From contig JAAWKD010000008.1 of NCBI GenBank assembly GCA_022797215.1, positions 1 to 60,094 on the forward strand: DNA of 60,094 bases. Direction: 5' to 3'. Position numbers and translations under genes: made by a program. Below the pieces are notes generated by a model, which was given only the letters and a program-made list of their open reading frames with translations, was not told the origin of the DNA and searched no databases. Positions within the stretch are counted from its first letter, which is position 1; each line of letters opens with the position of its first letter. This DNA comes from Clostridia bacterium. GTDB taxonomy: Bacteria; Bacillota; Clostridia; TANB77; CAG-508. Below, piece after piece: positions 8,885 through 19,964 of this stretch.

Positions 8885-10384
8885 ATGAAAAGAAGTTTAA
8901 TTCGTGTTATTGCATTTTTAGCTATGATGCTACTTTGTGCCAGTCCTGTATTTGCTATCACAATTGATACAGGAAATAATGGAAATAATACAACTAATTC
9001 TAATGGTGTTATTCCTGGAGTTACTACTTTAGAATTAGTAGAAAAAAAGCTTTGTGAGATTCCTATTACAGATCCAGAAAATGGTGATAAAATTGGAGAA
9101 TTTACCAAAGAGCTAACTAGCTTTGATGCTGAGAAAAAAGAAGCCATTTTGACTTTAACTGTTAAAAATCTAATGGAAAATGAAGATTTTACTAAAAAGA
9201 ATCTTGAAGTTTTCTTTGTATTAGATAATTCCTATAGTATGACCAAAACCTATAATAACAAAGTCAAAACTGACTATGTTGCAGAAGCTGCTAACGACTT
9301 TACACACAGCTTACTTGAAAAATTTGAAAATGCTAAAATTGGTCTTGTTTCTTTTTCTAGTGTAAAAGTTGCAGAAGGCGCTGTTTATGGAACTTTAAAC
9401 GATGCCAAATTGTTATCAGGCTTAACCAATTCTGAAACTGACCTTAATGCAAAAATTGAAGATTACAAAAAAGATCAAGGAACTTATACAAACATTGAAG
9501 CTGGCCTTGCAGTTGCAGAAGCTAATTTTTCTAAAGATGAAAATGTAGCAAGATATATTATTCTATTATCAGATGGTGTACCAAATCTATGTTTAAATAC
9601 AGAAGAAACACTTAAATATTCAGGTGTAGTAGCTGCAGCCACTACAAAAAAATTACAAGACTTGAGTGCTAAAGGTATTCATATGTATTCTATTTTAATG
9701 GGACTAAATGAAGCAAATCAAAAAGTGCCTGGTGCTTCACTTCCAGATGGTGCAGATCCTAATACAACTTATGGAAAGTTAGCAGAAGAAATTTTTGGAA
9801 CACCAGAAAAACCAGTTGTTCCAACTGTTGGGCAATTCTTCCATATAGATTATGAAAATTTATATGATACTATTAATGAAAGCATTTATGCTGATATTGC
9901 TGATGTAAAAGATACTTTTATTAAAGACATCGTTATTAAAGACTATTTCCCAAAAGAAATTCTTGAAAACTTTAATTTTGAATATGTAAAAACACCTAAT
10001 ATTGGTAAAGTATCTGAAAAAGTAGATTACACAGATAATAGCATTACTTGGAATATTGAACTTTTAAATGCTGGTGAAATTGCAACTTTAAGTTACAAAC
10101 TAACTTTAAAAGAAGATTATAACAAAGAAATCGTTGACAAAATATTACCTACCAATTCTAAAGTAGATTTAGAATATACTTATGAAAATCAAAAGAAACA
10201 AGAAACTGAAACTGAATTTTCAAAAGTTCGTGTAAGATATGTGGAATCTTCTAAAGATGAAACTATTACGAAAAAACCTCTTCCTCAAACAGGAAATTAT
10301 ATGACTATTTTCATTTCAGTTGTAGCAGTTATCATTACAATATTTGCTATTTCAAGAGTATATTTCTTTAAGAAATTAAAATAA
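8885..10384 (+). CDS. Sortase-anchored surface protein with vWA domain
   Basis: A 499-residue secreted protein. It has an N-terminal signal peptide (residues 1-24, ending SPVFA) and a von Willebrand A domain from about 105 to 300 with the MIDAS motif DNSYS (in FVLDNSYSMT), which would bind a divalent metal for adhesion. A beta-rich domain follows (about 330-455). The C-terminus is a cell-wall sorting signal: LPQTG, a hydrophobic helix, then KKLK. No sortase gene is present here. It has its own promoter and terminator. The leader AAAATATAAGGAG is shared with the next gene, so the two may be expressed together. The likely role is attachment to a surface or a pilus-like partner. Confidence 0.88.
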   Translation: MKRSLIRVIAFLAMMLLCASPVFAITIDTGNNGNNTTNSNGVIPGVTTLELVEKKLCEIPITDPENGDKIGEFTKELTSFDAEKKEAILTLTVKNLMENEDFTKKNLEVFFVLDNSYSMTKTYNNKVKTDYVAEAANDFTHSLLEKFENAKIGLVSFSSVKVAEGAVYGTLNDAKLLSGLTNSETDLNAKIEDYKKDQGTYTNIEAGLAVAEANFSKDENVARYIILLSDGVPNLCLNTEETLKYSGVVAAATTKKLQDLSAKGIHMYSILMGLNEANQKVPGASLPDGADPNTTYGKLAEEIFGTPEKPVVPTVGQFFHIDYENLYDTINESIYADIADVKDTFIKDIVIKDYFPKEILENFNFEYVKTPNIGKVSEKVDYTDNSITWNIELLNAGEIATLSYKLTLKEDYNKEIVDKILPTNSKVDLEYTYENQKKQETETEFSKVRVRYVESSKDETITKKPLPQTGNYMTIFISVVAVIITIFAISRVYFFKKLK

Positions 10385-10394
10385 TCTAAAAGTT

Positions 10395-10430
10395 TGAAAG
10401 CCTCACTTTGATAGTGATGCTTTCATTTTG
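10395..10430 (+). terminator. Terminator after the vWA protein gene
   Basis: Stem TGAAAGCctCACT/AGTGatGCTTTCA followed by TTTTG. It lies 10 bases past the stop codon. The 200 bases from here to the next promoter hold nothing I can identify. Confidence 0.7.
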
Positions 10431-10564
10431 TTTACTCGTCTGACATTTACTTGATTTTTTCCCACAAGGTCTTTCCCTACCATCACAATTTTATCATAGA
10501 AATGAAACCCTCTAATCTTACAAAAATTACCACTCTAAAATTGTCTAAAAATGTTGCAAAATCA

Positions 10565-10593
10565 TTTACTTTTCTTTTGAAAATAGATATAAT
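10565..10593 (+). promoter_or_regulatory. Promoter of the papain-like surface protease
   Basis: TTTACT, 17-base spacer, TATAAT, with the start codon about 43 bases downstream. AAGGAG lies 6 bases before the ATG. Confidence 0.65.
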
Positions 10594-10635
10594 GATGTTA
10601 TAAGTACACATTTTGATAAAATATAAGGAGAAATT

Positions 10636-13600
10636 ATGAAAAAACTAAGGAAAACTTTTATTGTAAAAACTTTATTCATTTTTTTGTTCATTTTATTATT
10701 AGGTTCAAAAGTATTTGCTAACAATGACATTGCAAATTCTTTACATTCTGCAGAATATTCTGATGACTTTAAAGAATGGCTAGAACTCTCTGAAGAAGAA
10801 AAAAAGAGCTCTATGCAACCTAGAATGTATAACATCACTAATATTGAACTTCATTCTAAAAACCCATTTTTCAGGGCATTAAGAGCTTATACAGATCCTC
10901 GTTATGATTTGAGGAACATTATATCCCCTAACTTAGTAATTAGAGACCAAATGCACACCAATTCTTGTTGGGCTTTTGCTGCTTTGTCTTCTCTAGAAAC
11001 TAATCTAGCTATGGCAGATTACAAAAAAGGAACTACTGCTAGAGTTTACAACTATTCTGAAAGACACATGGAATATGCTACTAGTAAATATTTTGCCAAT
11101 AGCGCTACAAACTCTCGTGGTTATAACAGAACTGTTGGTGATGGTGGACAGTGGTATACTGCACTTTCTTATTTAACAAATGGTCAAGGCGCTATTGTAG
11201 AAAATGAAATGCCTTTTCAAAATAATGAGACATTAATTAACCTTAGTGAGATTCAAAATAAAACTGTTGCTAGTCAAGTACAAGATACCATTGATTTTCC
11301 AAACTATCTTTCTAGTGAAAACGCATCTAAAGCAACAGAAATTAAAAATCAGATCAAACAACATATTCATAACTATGGTTCTGTATTTGCCTCTATTCAC
11401 GGTAACTCTGCTTCTACTACTGCTTTTCCTTGTTATAACAATCCTACTGGAGCTAAATATTGTAATACAACTTCTAATCACGGAGCAGACCATGCTATTG
11501 CTATTATAGGTTGGGATGATAATTTTGCTGTTGATAATTTTGCCTCTAGTGCAAGGCCTACTAATAAAGGTGCTTGGATTATCAGAAACTCTTGGGGAAC
11601 ATCTATTGGTGATGCGGGATTTATGTATGTTTCCTATGAAGATGTAAATATCGCTAGAACTCTTTTTGGTATTGTAAAATCTGCTGATAGAGTTGATTAT
11701 GAAAATATTTATCAATATGATGAATATTATCCAGCCTATACACTAGGTTATGATAGAGCTAAAGTTTTCTTAGGTAATGTTTTTAGCAAAAAAACCAGTG
11801 GTAAAGAATATATTACCCAAGTTTCTATTTATGCACCTGAAGTAGCTACATATAAAGTATATGTAAACCCTAATGGTACAGGTAAAACAAAAGCTGATTT
11901 AAAAGCTGTTACTCTAAAAGCAGGAGAAACAGAAACACTTAGTGCTGGGTATCATACTTTAGAATTTGCTACTCCTGTTGAAATTAAAGCATCTAACTTC
12001 TTTGTCGCTGTTGAAATACAGACTGGTAATATGACTACACATTTTCAATTAGAGGTTAAAGTTCCAGGTATCTCTACCTTTGACGCTGTAAAAACAGAAA
12101 CTGGAAAATGTTTCTTTACTATTGAAAACGGTATGACAGGAGAACTAAATACTTGGAATGACCTTGGAAAATTGACAGAACAAAACTCGGGAGTAATGAA
12201 TGGTGACAGTACTATTAAAGTATTTACTGTTTCAGAGTTAGAAAATACATCTTTAAAAAATATTGAAATTACAAAAGCACCTAATAAAACAACTTACTAT
12301 GCTGGTGAAAACTTCGATCCTACTGGTATGGTAATAAAGGCAAATTACAACAACAAGCTTTCTCGTATTCTAGATGATTCTAGTTACAATATCACAAATG
12401 GAACTAACTTAAGTGCTAATCAAACTACAGTAACAATTAGTTATGAAGGAAAAAGTGTAACACAATCTATTAATGTTATATCTGATACACTTACAGGCTT
12501 AACAATTAAGACCCCTCCTGCTAAAGTTGCTTACACAGAAGGGCAAAACTTTGATAAAACTGGTATGGTGGTAGAAGCTACTTATCAGAGTGGTAATAAA
12601 AGAACCATTACTGACTTTGTTGTAGAAAATGGAAATAATTTAAAACCAACTCAAACTTCAGTTACTATCTCTTATGGAGGTCTTCAAGTTTCTCAGCGTG
12701 TTACTGTTTCTGCTAATACTTTGCAAAGCATTAGCATTACGACTCCACCAAATAAGACACAATATTATGCAGGACAAAATTTTGATAAAACTGGCATGGT
12801 AGTTATGGGAACTTTTAAAGATGGCTCTACTTTGGAAATACTAGATTATAATGTAGAAAATGGAACTGGCTTAACTCAAAGTAAAACTTCTATTACTATT
12901 AATTACGAAGGTAAAAAAGCTTATCAACCTATTACTGTAGTAGAAGATGTCCTCTCTCACCTAACAATTGCCACTCAACCAAATAAAACACAATATATTG
13001 TCGGTCAAAACTTTGATAAAATTGGTATGAAAGTTCAAGCAATTTATCAAAGTGGAAAAGTTCAAACACTTTTAAACTATACCATTACCAATGGAACTAA
13101 TCTTCAAGCAGGGCAAACTAGCGTAACTATTTCTTATGGAGGTAAAACAGTTGAACAACCAATTACTGTAGTCACTAACTCCCTTGCTAGTATTAGTATT
13201 TCAAAAGCACCAACCAAAACACAATATATTGTCGGTCAAAATTTTGATAAAACTGGTATGGTAGTAATTGGTACCTTACAAGATGGCACAACTTCTATTA
13301 TAACAGATTATGCTATAACAAATGGTACTAATTTAACAGTAGGACAAACTAGTGTAACCATTTCATATAATGGTAAAACTACAACTCAATCTATTACAGT
13401 AATTCCTAATTCTGTCGTTAGCATTCGAGTAACAAAAGCACCAACCAAAACACAGTACATCGTTGGACAAACCTTTGATGCAGCTGGCATGGTAGTTACT
13501 GGTACTTTACAAGATGGCTCTTCTGTTGAAATTACTTCTTATACCGTAACTAATGGCTCTAATCTATCAAGTGGTCAAAGTTCTGTTACAATTTCTTTTG

Positions 13601-14610
13601 AAGGTAAAACCACTACACAGCCTATTACAGTAATTGCTAAAACAGTTACTAGTATCACTATTATTAATAGACCTACTAAACAAGAATATATTCAAAATAA
13701 AGCTGGTGAAGAATTATCTTTAGAAGGTGGTAGCATAAAAGCTACTTACAATGATGGTTCTGAAGAAATAGTTAGTATGACTTCTCCTAATATTATAGCA
13801 ACAGGCTTTAATAACCAAGTTTTAGGAAACATTACTATTACAATTTCTTACCAATCAAAAACAGCTACATTTCATATAACTATTGTTGAAGATCCTAATA
13901 TAACAGATCCTGATGATAATAAAGATCCTGATGGCGACAAAGACCCAGATGATAACAAAGATCCTGATGGTGATAAAGATCCAGATGATAATAAGGATCC
14001 TGATGATGATAAAAAACCAGATGATGAAAAGATCCCTGCTAAAAATTCTGATTTCAACAATGCTATTACAAATGTAAAAAAGGTTCAGGCATATTACTAT
14101 ACAAATAACTCTAAAAATAACTACCTTTTAATCCAAATGGAGGTCAATCAAATTAATAGAGTTACTACTAATGATAAGATAGAATATTATTATTACCTAT
14201 CCCCTTATGAAAATGAACAGCACATTGAAGGTTGGACTAAAATTTCGGAAGTACAAACTGCTAATAGCCAATTACAATTTGAAATAGATTCTAGAAAAAT
14301 AGATAACTTATCACAAATTGCTAATGAAAACTCTCTTTATTTATATATCAAAGAGGTAGCCGTTAAAGGTGGAGATCAACGTGTACTTTTCGTTCAACCA
14401 CTAAAAGTAGAATCTGATATTGAAGCTGAAATATTTGTAGATGGTGTAAAAAAACAGGATACTTCTAAGCCTGGAGACAACACTACTGCTCCTGGAAATA
14501 TCCCTCAAACAGGTATTAAAATTACACTTATGGTATCTATTGTTGCTGTACTTGGTTTAGGAATTGTACTCTATGTTAGATATAAAAAATTGGCAAATAA
14601 AATAAAATAA
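10636..14610 (+). CDS. Surface-anchored papain-like (C1A) protease with Ig-like repeats
   Basis: A 1324-residue secreted protein. Domains in order: signal peptide (1-29); C1 cysteine protease (about 95-345) with catalytic Cys near 111 in NSCWAFAALSS, His in HAIAIIGWDDNF (about 287) and Asn in IIRNSWG (about 318); a beta domain (about 365-525); seven bacterial Ig-like repeats of about 78 residues (about 540-1080), each opening with a block like APTKTQYIVGQNFDKTGM; an Asp/Lys/Pro linker built of DPDGDK/DPDDNK units (about 1087-1130); a C-terminal beta domain; and a sorting signal IPQTG, hydrophobic helix, basic tail. The Ile in IPQTG is a departure from LPXTG. Likely a wall-attached protease for host or dietary protein. 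Confidence 0.88.
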   Translation: MKKLRKTFIVKTLFIFLFILLLGSKVFANNDIANSLHSAEYSDDFKEWLELSEEEKKSSMQPRMYNITNIELHSKNPFFRALRAYTDPRYDLRNIISPNLVIRDQMHTNSCWAFAALSSLETNLAMADYKKGTTARVYNYSERHMEYATSKYFANSATNSRGYNRTVGDGGQWYTALSYLTNGQGAIVENEMPFQNNETLINLSEIQNKTVASQVQDTIDFPNYLSSENASKATEIKNQIKQHIHNYGSVFASIHGNSASTTAFPCYNNPTGAKYCNTTSNHGADHAIAIIGWDDNFAVDNFASSARPTNKGAWIIRNSWGTSIGDAGFMYVSYEDVNIARTLFGIVKSADRVDYENIYQYDEYYPAYTLGYDRAKVFLGNVFSKKTSGKEYITQVSIYAPEVATYKVYVNPNGTGKTKADLKAVTLKAGETETLSAGYHTLEFATPVEIKASNFFVAVEIQTGNMTTHFQLEVKVPGISTFDAVKTETGKCFFTIENGMTGELNTWNDLGKLTEQNSGVMNGDSTIKVFTVSELENTSLKNIEITKAPNKTTYYAGENFDPTGMVIKANYNNKLSRILDDSSYNITNGTNLSANQTTVTISYEGKSVTQSINVISDTLTGLTIKTPPAKVAYTEGQNFDKTGMVVEATYQSGNKRTITDFVVENGNNLKPTQTSVTISYGGLQVSQRVTVSANTLQSISITTPPNKTQYYAGQNFDKTGMVVMGTFKDGSTLEILDYNVENGTGLTQSKTSITINYEGKKAYQPITVVEDVLSHLTIATQPNKTQYIVGQNFDKIGMKVQAIYQSGKVQTLLNYTITNGTNLQAGQTSVTISYGGKTVEQPITVVTNSLASISISKAPTKTQYIVGQNFDKTGMVVIGTLQDGTTSIITDYAITNGTNLTVGQTSVTISYNGKTTTQSITVIPNSVVSIRVTKAPTKTQYIVGQTFDAAGMVVTGTLQDGSSVEITSYTVTNGSNLSSGQSSVTISFEGKTTTQPITVIAKTVTSITIINRPTKQEYIQNKAGEELSLEGGSIKATYNDGSEEIVSMTSPNIIATGFNNQVLGNITITISYQSKTATFHITIVEDPNITDPDDNKDPDGDKDPDDNKDPDGDKDPDDNKDPDDDKKPDDEKIPAKNSDFNNAITNVKKVQAYYYTNNSKNNYLLIQMEVNQINRVTTNDKIEYYYYLSPYENEQHIEGWTKISEVQTANSQLQFEIDSRKIDNLSQIANENSLYLYIKEVAVKGGDQRVLFVQPLKVESDIEAEIFVDGVKKQDTSKPGDNTTAPGNIPQTGIKITLMVSIVAVLGLGIVLYVRYKKLANKIK
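13893..14032 (+). repeat. Tandem 12-36 bp repeat encoding the Asp-rich linker
   Basis: Imperfect repeats of GATCCTGATG(G/A)TGA and related units encode DPDGDK and DPDDNK steps inside the protease gene. The acidic spacer probably holds the enzyme away from the wall and may bind calcium; the copy number is likely to vary between strains. Confidence 0.8.
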
Positions 14611-14621
14611 AATAAAATAAA

Positions 14622-14659
14622 AAAGAACTCTCTCATTTAAAATGAGGGAGTTTTTCTTT
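14622..14659 (+). terminator. Terminator after the surface protease gene
   Basis: Stem AACTCtCTCAT/ATGAGgGAGTT followed by TTTTTC. Just before it, an (AAAAT)n run of about five units covers the stop codon region (14595-14621). Confidence 0.8.
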
Positions 14660-14712
14660 GGTTGGGCATTATTACCGATATTAGAACACTTATTGTTCGT
14701 ATAATGCATGTT

Positions 14713-14787
14713 TGGTTGGGGTACTGTGATTCGAACACAGGAATGTCGGAGTCAGAGTCCGATGCCTTACCGCTTGGCGATACCCCA
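14713..14787 (-). tRNA. tRNA-Gln, anticodon CUG
   Basis: A 75-base cloverleaf with CCA encoded. The acceptor arms are TGGGGTA/TACCCCA with discriminator A. The anticodon stem is CGGA/TCCG around loop CTCTGAC, so the anticodon is CTG, reading CAG as Gln. The T arm is CTGTG-TTCGAAT-CACAG. This is the only tRNA in the window. It cannot read CGG. Confidence 0.92.
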
Positions 14788-14800
14788 ATTTATGTTATTC

Positions 14801-14829
14801 ATTTTATCATAAATCTTCATTATTTTCTA
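14801..14829 (-). promoter_or_regulatory. Promoter of tRNA-Gln
   Basis: On the minus strand TAGAAA, 17-base spacer, TAAAAT, ending 13 bases before the mature tRNA 5' end. Confidence 0.5.
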
Positions 14830-14855
14830 CTATTTTCAGAAATTTTTCTATTTAA

Positions 14856-14884
14856 TTGCAATCTTATGTTAAGTATGATATAAT
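14856..14884 (+). promoter_or_regulatory. Promoter of the foreign ORF
   Basis: TTGCAA, 17-base spacer, TATAAT, about 70 bases before the start codon. The 5' leader holds a small hairpin TTGGG/CCCAA and an AAGGAGG 8 bases before the ATG. The promoter is AT-rich like the host, unlike the coding part. Confidence 0.7.
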
Positions 14885-14954
14885 ACTTACATCTTGGGTA
14901 GTATCCCAATGGTAGAAAAGGGATTCGATTGCAGACTTTTAAGGAGGACTATCA

Positions 14955-15344
14955 ATGGACGGCATCACTTTTATCCCTAAAGGCAAAAACATTCTGGACT
15001 TTCTCCAGGAACTGGACAGCAACAAAATGCGGACCAAAGACGCGTGGCTTTTTCTGCGCAGAGATGTGGTTGAGGAATTGATGTGTCAGTGTGGACACGA
15101 CATCATTGCTCCTGCTCTCTCCTTAGTGGATGGGGGTTGCTCCTTTGTGTTGAACTATGGAGCCACACATTCTCATATTGGTCTGATTGCTTTCCACTCT
15201 GAGCAGTGTCACAATTCCGCAAACCAACCAGTTTGGTTTCTCGTGACCAGGCTCTCTCTGGACGAGAACTCCCCTGTGCAAATTGCCTTCCGGCATCTCT
15301 CCACTGTTCCTAGCGAAGCATTTTTCCTGGCTTTGGAGGAGTAG
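14955..15344 (+). CDS. Horizontally acquired orphan protein of unknown function
   Basis: A 129-residue protein that I do not recognise. The coding region is visibly GC-richer (about half G+C) than every neighbour and uses codons the host avoids, such as CTG, CTC, CGC, GCG and CCT. It contains two in-frame CGG codons (15030-15032 and 15291-15293) read as Arg, in KMRTKD and AFRHLS; skipping a C at the first would end the protein 17 codons later. It is the only gene here using CGG as a normal codon. No signal peptide or membrane helix is seen. Complete promoter, RBS and terminator make it a self-contained cassette beside a tRNA. No integrase or direct repeats are visible. Confidence 0.7.
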   Translation: MDGITFIPKGKNILDFLQELDSNKMRTKDAWLFLRRDVVEELMCQCGHDIIAPALSLVDGGCSFVLNYGATHSHIGLIAFHSEQCHNSANQPVWFLVTRLSLDENSPVQIAFRHLSTVPSEAFFLALEE

Positions 15345-15351
15345 CCATAAG

Positions 15352-15400
15352 GAAGATACCACGACAACAAATTATATTTGTGTCGTGGTATCTTCTTTGT
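15352..15400 (+). terminator. Strong terminator of the foreign ORF
   Basis: A perfect 15-bp stem GAAGATACCACGACA/TGTCGTGGTATCTTC with a 14-base AT loop and TTTG, 8 bases after the stop. Confidence 0.85.
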
Positions 15401-15451
15401 ATTCTATTTAATAGATTTTTATTTTTAGCTGTAACTCCATATGCTATACAT

Positions 15452-16786
<1,335 letters not shown>

Positions 16787-16800
16787 TTATTTTAATTAAA

Positions 16801-18330
16801 TTATCGGAGTAAAGACTCCCCACTCATTTCTTCTGGCTTTGGTAATCCCATTAAGTCTAACATTGTTGGTGCCAAGTCAGCTAGTTTACCAGTTTTTAAT
16901 TGTACTCCTTCTACTCCAATTAGTACAAGTGGTACAATATTAGTAGTATGTGCAGTATGTGGCTCTCCTGTTTTATAGTCTATCATTTGTTCTGCATTTC
17001 CGTGGTCAGCAGTCATAATAATCATACCATTTTTTTCTTCAATAGCTGCTACTACTCTTGCAACACACTCATCTACTGTCTCAATTGCTTTAATAGCTGC
17101 CTCTAAATTCCCTGTATGTCCCACCATGTCTGGATTGGCATAATTTAAAATAATACAATCATATTTGTCAGATCGAATTGCTTCTACTACCTTATCTGTT
17201 ACCTCTACTGCACTCATTTCTGGCTGCATATCATAAGTTTGAACTTTTGGAGATGGTACTAAAATTCTGTCTTCTCCTGGATATTGTTTTTCTTCTCCTC
17301 CATTAAAGAAAAATGTTACATGGGCATATTTTTCTGTTTCTGCAATTCTTAATTGTGTCAACCCTTGACTTGAAACATATTCTCCAAAAGTATTCTTTAA
17401 ACTTTCTGGTTTGAAAGCAATATGAACATTTGGAATTGTCTCATCATATTGCGTAAAGCATACATAGTACAAATTCAAAGGTTTCACTTTAAAACCATCA
17501 AATTCTGGGTCTACTAAACTTCTCGTAATTTCTCTCGCTCTATCTGGTCTATAATTAAAAAATATCACTGAGTCATTATTTTGAATAGTTGCTAATGGCT
17601 CATTATTGCTATTGCATATCACTGTTGGCAAAACAAATTCGTCAAATACTTCTTGTTGATAAGAACTTTCAATAGCGCTAATTACTGATGTCGCCTTTTC
17701 TCCCTCACCTTTTACTAAAACATTATATGCTTTTTCAACTCTATCCCATCTTTTATCTCTATCCATCGCATAAAATCTTCCAGAAATACTTGCTATTTTT
17801 CCTACTTCTTTTTCTTTCATCTTTTCTTCTAGTTGTGTAATATAGCTTTCTCCTGATGCAGGTGGAGTATCTCTTCCATCTAAGAAACAATGTACATATA
17901 CATCTTCAAAATCTTTTCTTTTTGCAGCTTCTAACAAAGCTACTAAGTGACGAATATGACTATGTACTCCTCCATCTGATAACAGACCCATAATGTGTAA
18001 TTTTGAATGATGTTTTTTACAATTTTCTATTGCTTCTGTGATTTCTTTAATACTAAAGAAATCACCATCTTCAATTGATTTCGTAATTCTTGTTAAATCT
18101 TGATAAACAATTCTTCCTGCACCAATATTGGTATGTCCTACTTCTGAATTTCCCATTTGTCCTTCAGGAAGTCCAACTTTTAAACCGCTTGTATAAATTT
18201 CAGTAGTCGCCCATGTTTTCATTAGATTATCTATATTCGGTTTATGGGCTAACTTTACCGCATTAGCTTTTTCATTGTCATTTATTCCAAATCCATCTAA
18301 AATCATTAGCATCATCGGTTTTCTTTTCAT
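16801..18330 (-). CDS. gpmI: 2,3-bisphosphoglycerate-independent phosphoglycerate mutase
   Basis: A 509-residue manganese-dependent mutase of the alkaline phosphatase fold that interconverts 3- and 2-phosphoglycerate. Motifs include [12 protein letters not shown] with the metal-binding Asp, the phosphorylated Ser in [29 protein letters not shown], and [12 protein letters not shown] near 440. This type is common in spore formers, where the Mn dependence links activity to internal pH. Clustered with the other lower-glycolysis genes. Confidence 0.96.
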   Translation of the reverse strand: MKRKPMMLMILDGFGINDNEKANAVKLAHKPNIDNLMKTWATTEIYTSGLKVGLPEGQMGNSEVGHTNIGAGRIVYQDLTRITKSIEDGDFFSIKEITEAIENCKKHHSKLHIMGLLSDGGVHSHIRHLVALLEAAKRKDFEDVYVHCFLDGRDTPPASGESYITQLEEKMKEKEVGKIASISGRFYAMDRDKRWDRVEKAYNVLVKGEGEKATSVISAIESSYQQEVFDEFVLPTVICNSNNEPLATIQNNDSVIFFNYRPDRAREITRSLVDPEFDGFKVKPLNLYYVCFTQYDETIPNVHIAFKPESLKNTFGEYVSSQGLTQLRIAETEKYAHVTFFFNGGEEKQYPGEDRILVPSPKVQTYDMQPEMSAVEVTDKVVEAIRSDKYDCIILNYANPDMVGHTGNLEAAIKAIETVDECVARVVAAIEEKNGMIIMTADHGNAEQMIDYKTGEPHTAHTTNIVPLVLIGVEGVQLKTGKLADLAPTMLDLMGLPKPEEMSGESLLR

Positions 18331-18384
18331 TCTTTTTACTCCTTTTTAGCGTTAGTTTAGGAATGTACCTTAAACCAACATAAA

Positions 18385-19074
18385 TTAACTTTTATTATCT
18401 TTTTTCACTTCTTCTTCATCTACCATAAATCCTGTAAGCTCATCATCTATCAAATCGCTATTTTCTTTTATAAATTCTCTTATGTCTATTTTGCAACTTG
18501 GTAAAATATTTACAGGTATTTCTTCTGTTGTTAAATCATAATTTTTTTCTGCTTTATAAAAGCCTTTTTCATCTAAAATATATGGCGTTACTATCATATC
18601 CATTGGGTCCAATATCCAATATTCTTTTACTCCATATCTTTGATACAAATTCATCTTCTCTAATCTATCTTTCCTCCTAGTGGAAGGAGATAAGATTTCA
18701 ATGATAAAACTTGGTGCACCAGTTATTTTTCTTTTCTCTTTCAATTGTTCTTTATCGCAAACGACTGATATATCTGGTTGTACTACATTATAAATTTTGT
18801 CATCTTGTTTGTATCTAGAAAAGGTTACATCTAATGGTGCTATAAATGGCTTGCATTTTTTTCCTTTTAAAAACAAAGATAGCTGTACATAAATTTCTCC
18901 TGCAAGTACTTGATGTTTTACTCTTGGACTACTCATTAAATATAACTTTCCGTCAATAATTTCATAACGTTTTTCATCATCTATCTCTAGTAAGTCTGCA
19001 TAAGTATATTTTTTCTCTTCTGTTTCTAATCTCTTTGCTGTGTTTTCTTCCATCTTTTTGTTCTCCTTATCCAT
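18385..19074 (-). CDS. Uma2 (DUF820) family putative nuclease
   Basis: A 229-residue Uma2-family protein of the PD-(D/E)XK nuclease fold. The fold shows in RYEIIDGKLYLMSSP, QPDISVVC, and FIIEILSPSTRRKDRLEK with the E-x-LSPS block, then YWILDP. The biological role of the family is poorly known; members are abundant in cyanobacteria and scattered in Clostridia. It interrupts the glycolysis cluster between tpiA and gpmI, in the same direction, so it may simply ride on that transcript. The ends are charged (lysine and glutamate rich). Confidence 0.8.
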   Translation of the reverse strand: MDKENKKMEENTAKRLETEEKKYTYADLLEIDDEKRYEIIDGKLYLMSSPRVKHQVLAGEIYVQLSLFLKGKKCKPFIAPLDVTFSRYKQDDKIYNVVQPDISVVCDKEQLKEKRKITGAPSFIIEILSPSTRRKDRLEKMNLYQRYGVKEYWILDPMDMIVTPYILDEKGFYKAEKNYDLTTEEIPVNILPSCKIDIREFIKENSDLIDDELTGFMVDEEEVKKDNKS

Positions 19075-19187
19075 ATTTAATTTTCGCCCCCTTTTTTCTT
19101 AATTTACTAATGTTTACAATCTCACTTTGCTCGATTGCATCAATTATCTGTACAGTCGCTTTGCTCCTTACAGCTAACTGAACATCC

Positions 19188-19934
19188 CTAAACCAACACT
19201 ATTTTGCTAAATTCGTCTACCTTTAAGCTTGCTCCACCTACTAATCCACCATCAATATCTGTAGTGGAAAATAATTCTTTAGCATTTTCTGCCTTAACAC
19301 TTCCACCATAAAGAATGATAACTTGGTCTGCAACTTCTTTTCCATAAAGTTCTTCCACTTTATTTCTAACCCACTTAATACTGTTGTTAGCATCTTCTGA
19401 AGTAGCTGTTTTTCCTGTACCTATTGCCCAAATTGGTTCATAAGCAAGAATAACATTTTCCATTTCATCTTTGCTTAAGCCTTCTAATGCAAGCATAGTT
19501 TGTTTTGTAATAACTTCCTCTGCTGTTCCATTTTCTCTTTGTTCTAAAGTCTCACCTACACAAATAATTGGCTTTAATTCATTTGCTAAAGCTGCTTTTA
19601 CTTTTTTATTCACTGTGTCATCTGTTTCAGCAAAATATTGTCTTCTTTCAGAGTGCCCTATAATAACATATTCCACTCCAATAGATTTTAGCATTTGTCC
19701 TGAAATTTCTCCAGTGTAAGCTCCTTTTTCTTCCCAATGCATATTTTGTGCCCCTATTTTAATATTTGTATTCTGAGCAGTTAGTAAGCTATAGAATAAA
19801 TCTGTATATGGTACACAAAGAATTACTTCATTATTTGTGTCTTTTACTAATGGAGTTATTTGTTCAATAAAACTAATTGCTTCATTAGGAAGCATATTCA
19901 TTTTCCAATTTCCTGCAATTACTTTTCTTCTCAT
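19188..19934 (-). CDS. tpiA: Triosephosphate isomerase
   Basis: A 248-residue TIM barrel that interconverts dihydroxyacetone phosphate and glyceraldehyde 3-phosphate. It has GNWKMN (catalytic Lys), VIIGHSERR (catalytic His), the catalytic Glu in ILAYEPIWAIGTGKTA, and the phosphate loop ILYGGSVKAENA. Thirty bases downstream of pgk on the same strand. Confidence 0.97.
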   Translation of the reverse strand: MRRKVIAGNWKMNMLPNEAISFIEQITPLVKDTNNEVILCVPYTDLFYSLLTAQNTNIKIGAQNMHWEEKGAYTGEISGQMLKSIGVEYVIIGHSERRQYFAETDDTVNKKVKAALANELKPIICVGETLEQRENGTAEEVITKQTMLALEGLSKDEMENVILAYEPIWAIGTGKTATSEDANNSIKWVRNKVEELYGKEVADQVIILYGGSVKAENAKELFSTTDIDGGLVGGASLKVDEFSKIVLV

Positions 19935-19964
19935 TCTCTTCTCCTATTTTTAACTTCTAATTTA

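Noticed and set aside
13872..14060. Minus-strand frame opposite the Asp-rich linker
   Set aside because: A Ser/Gly repeat created only by the complementary strand of the DPDGDK repeats.
14713..14787. tRNA-Gln(CUG) as a decoder of CGG
   Set aside because: Its anticodon CUG pairs with CAG only, and the cloverleaf has a normal 7-base anticodon loop.
14713..15400. Integrative element attached to the tRNA gene
   Set aside because: There is no integrase, and no duplicate of the tRNA 3' end is visible near the foreign ORF; that ORF lies on the 5' side of the tRNA.
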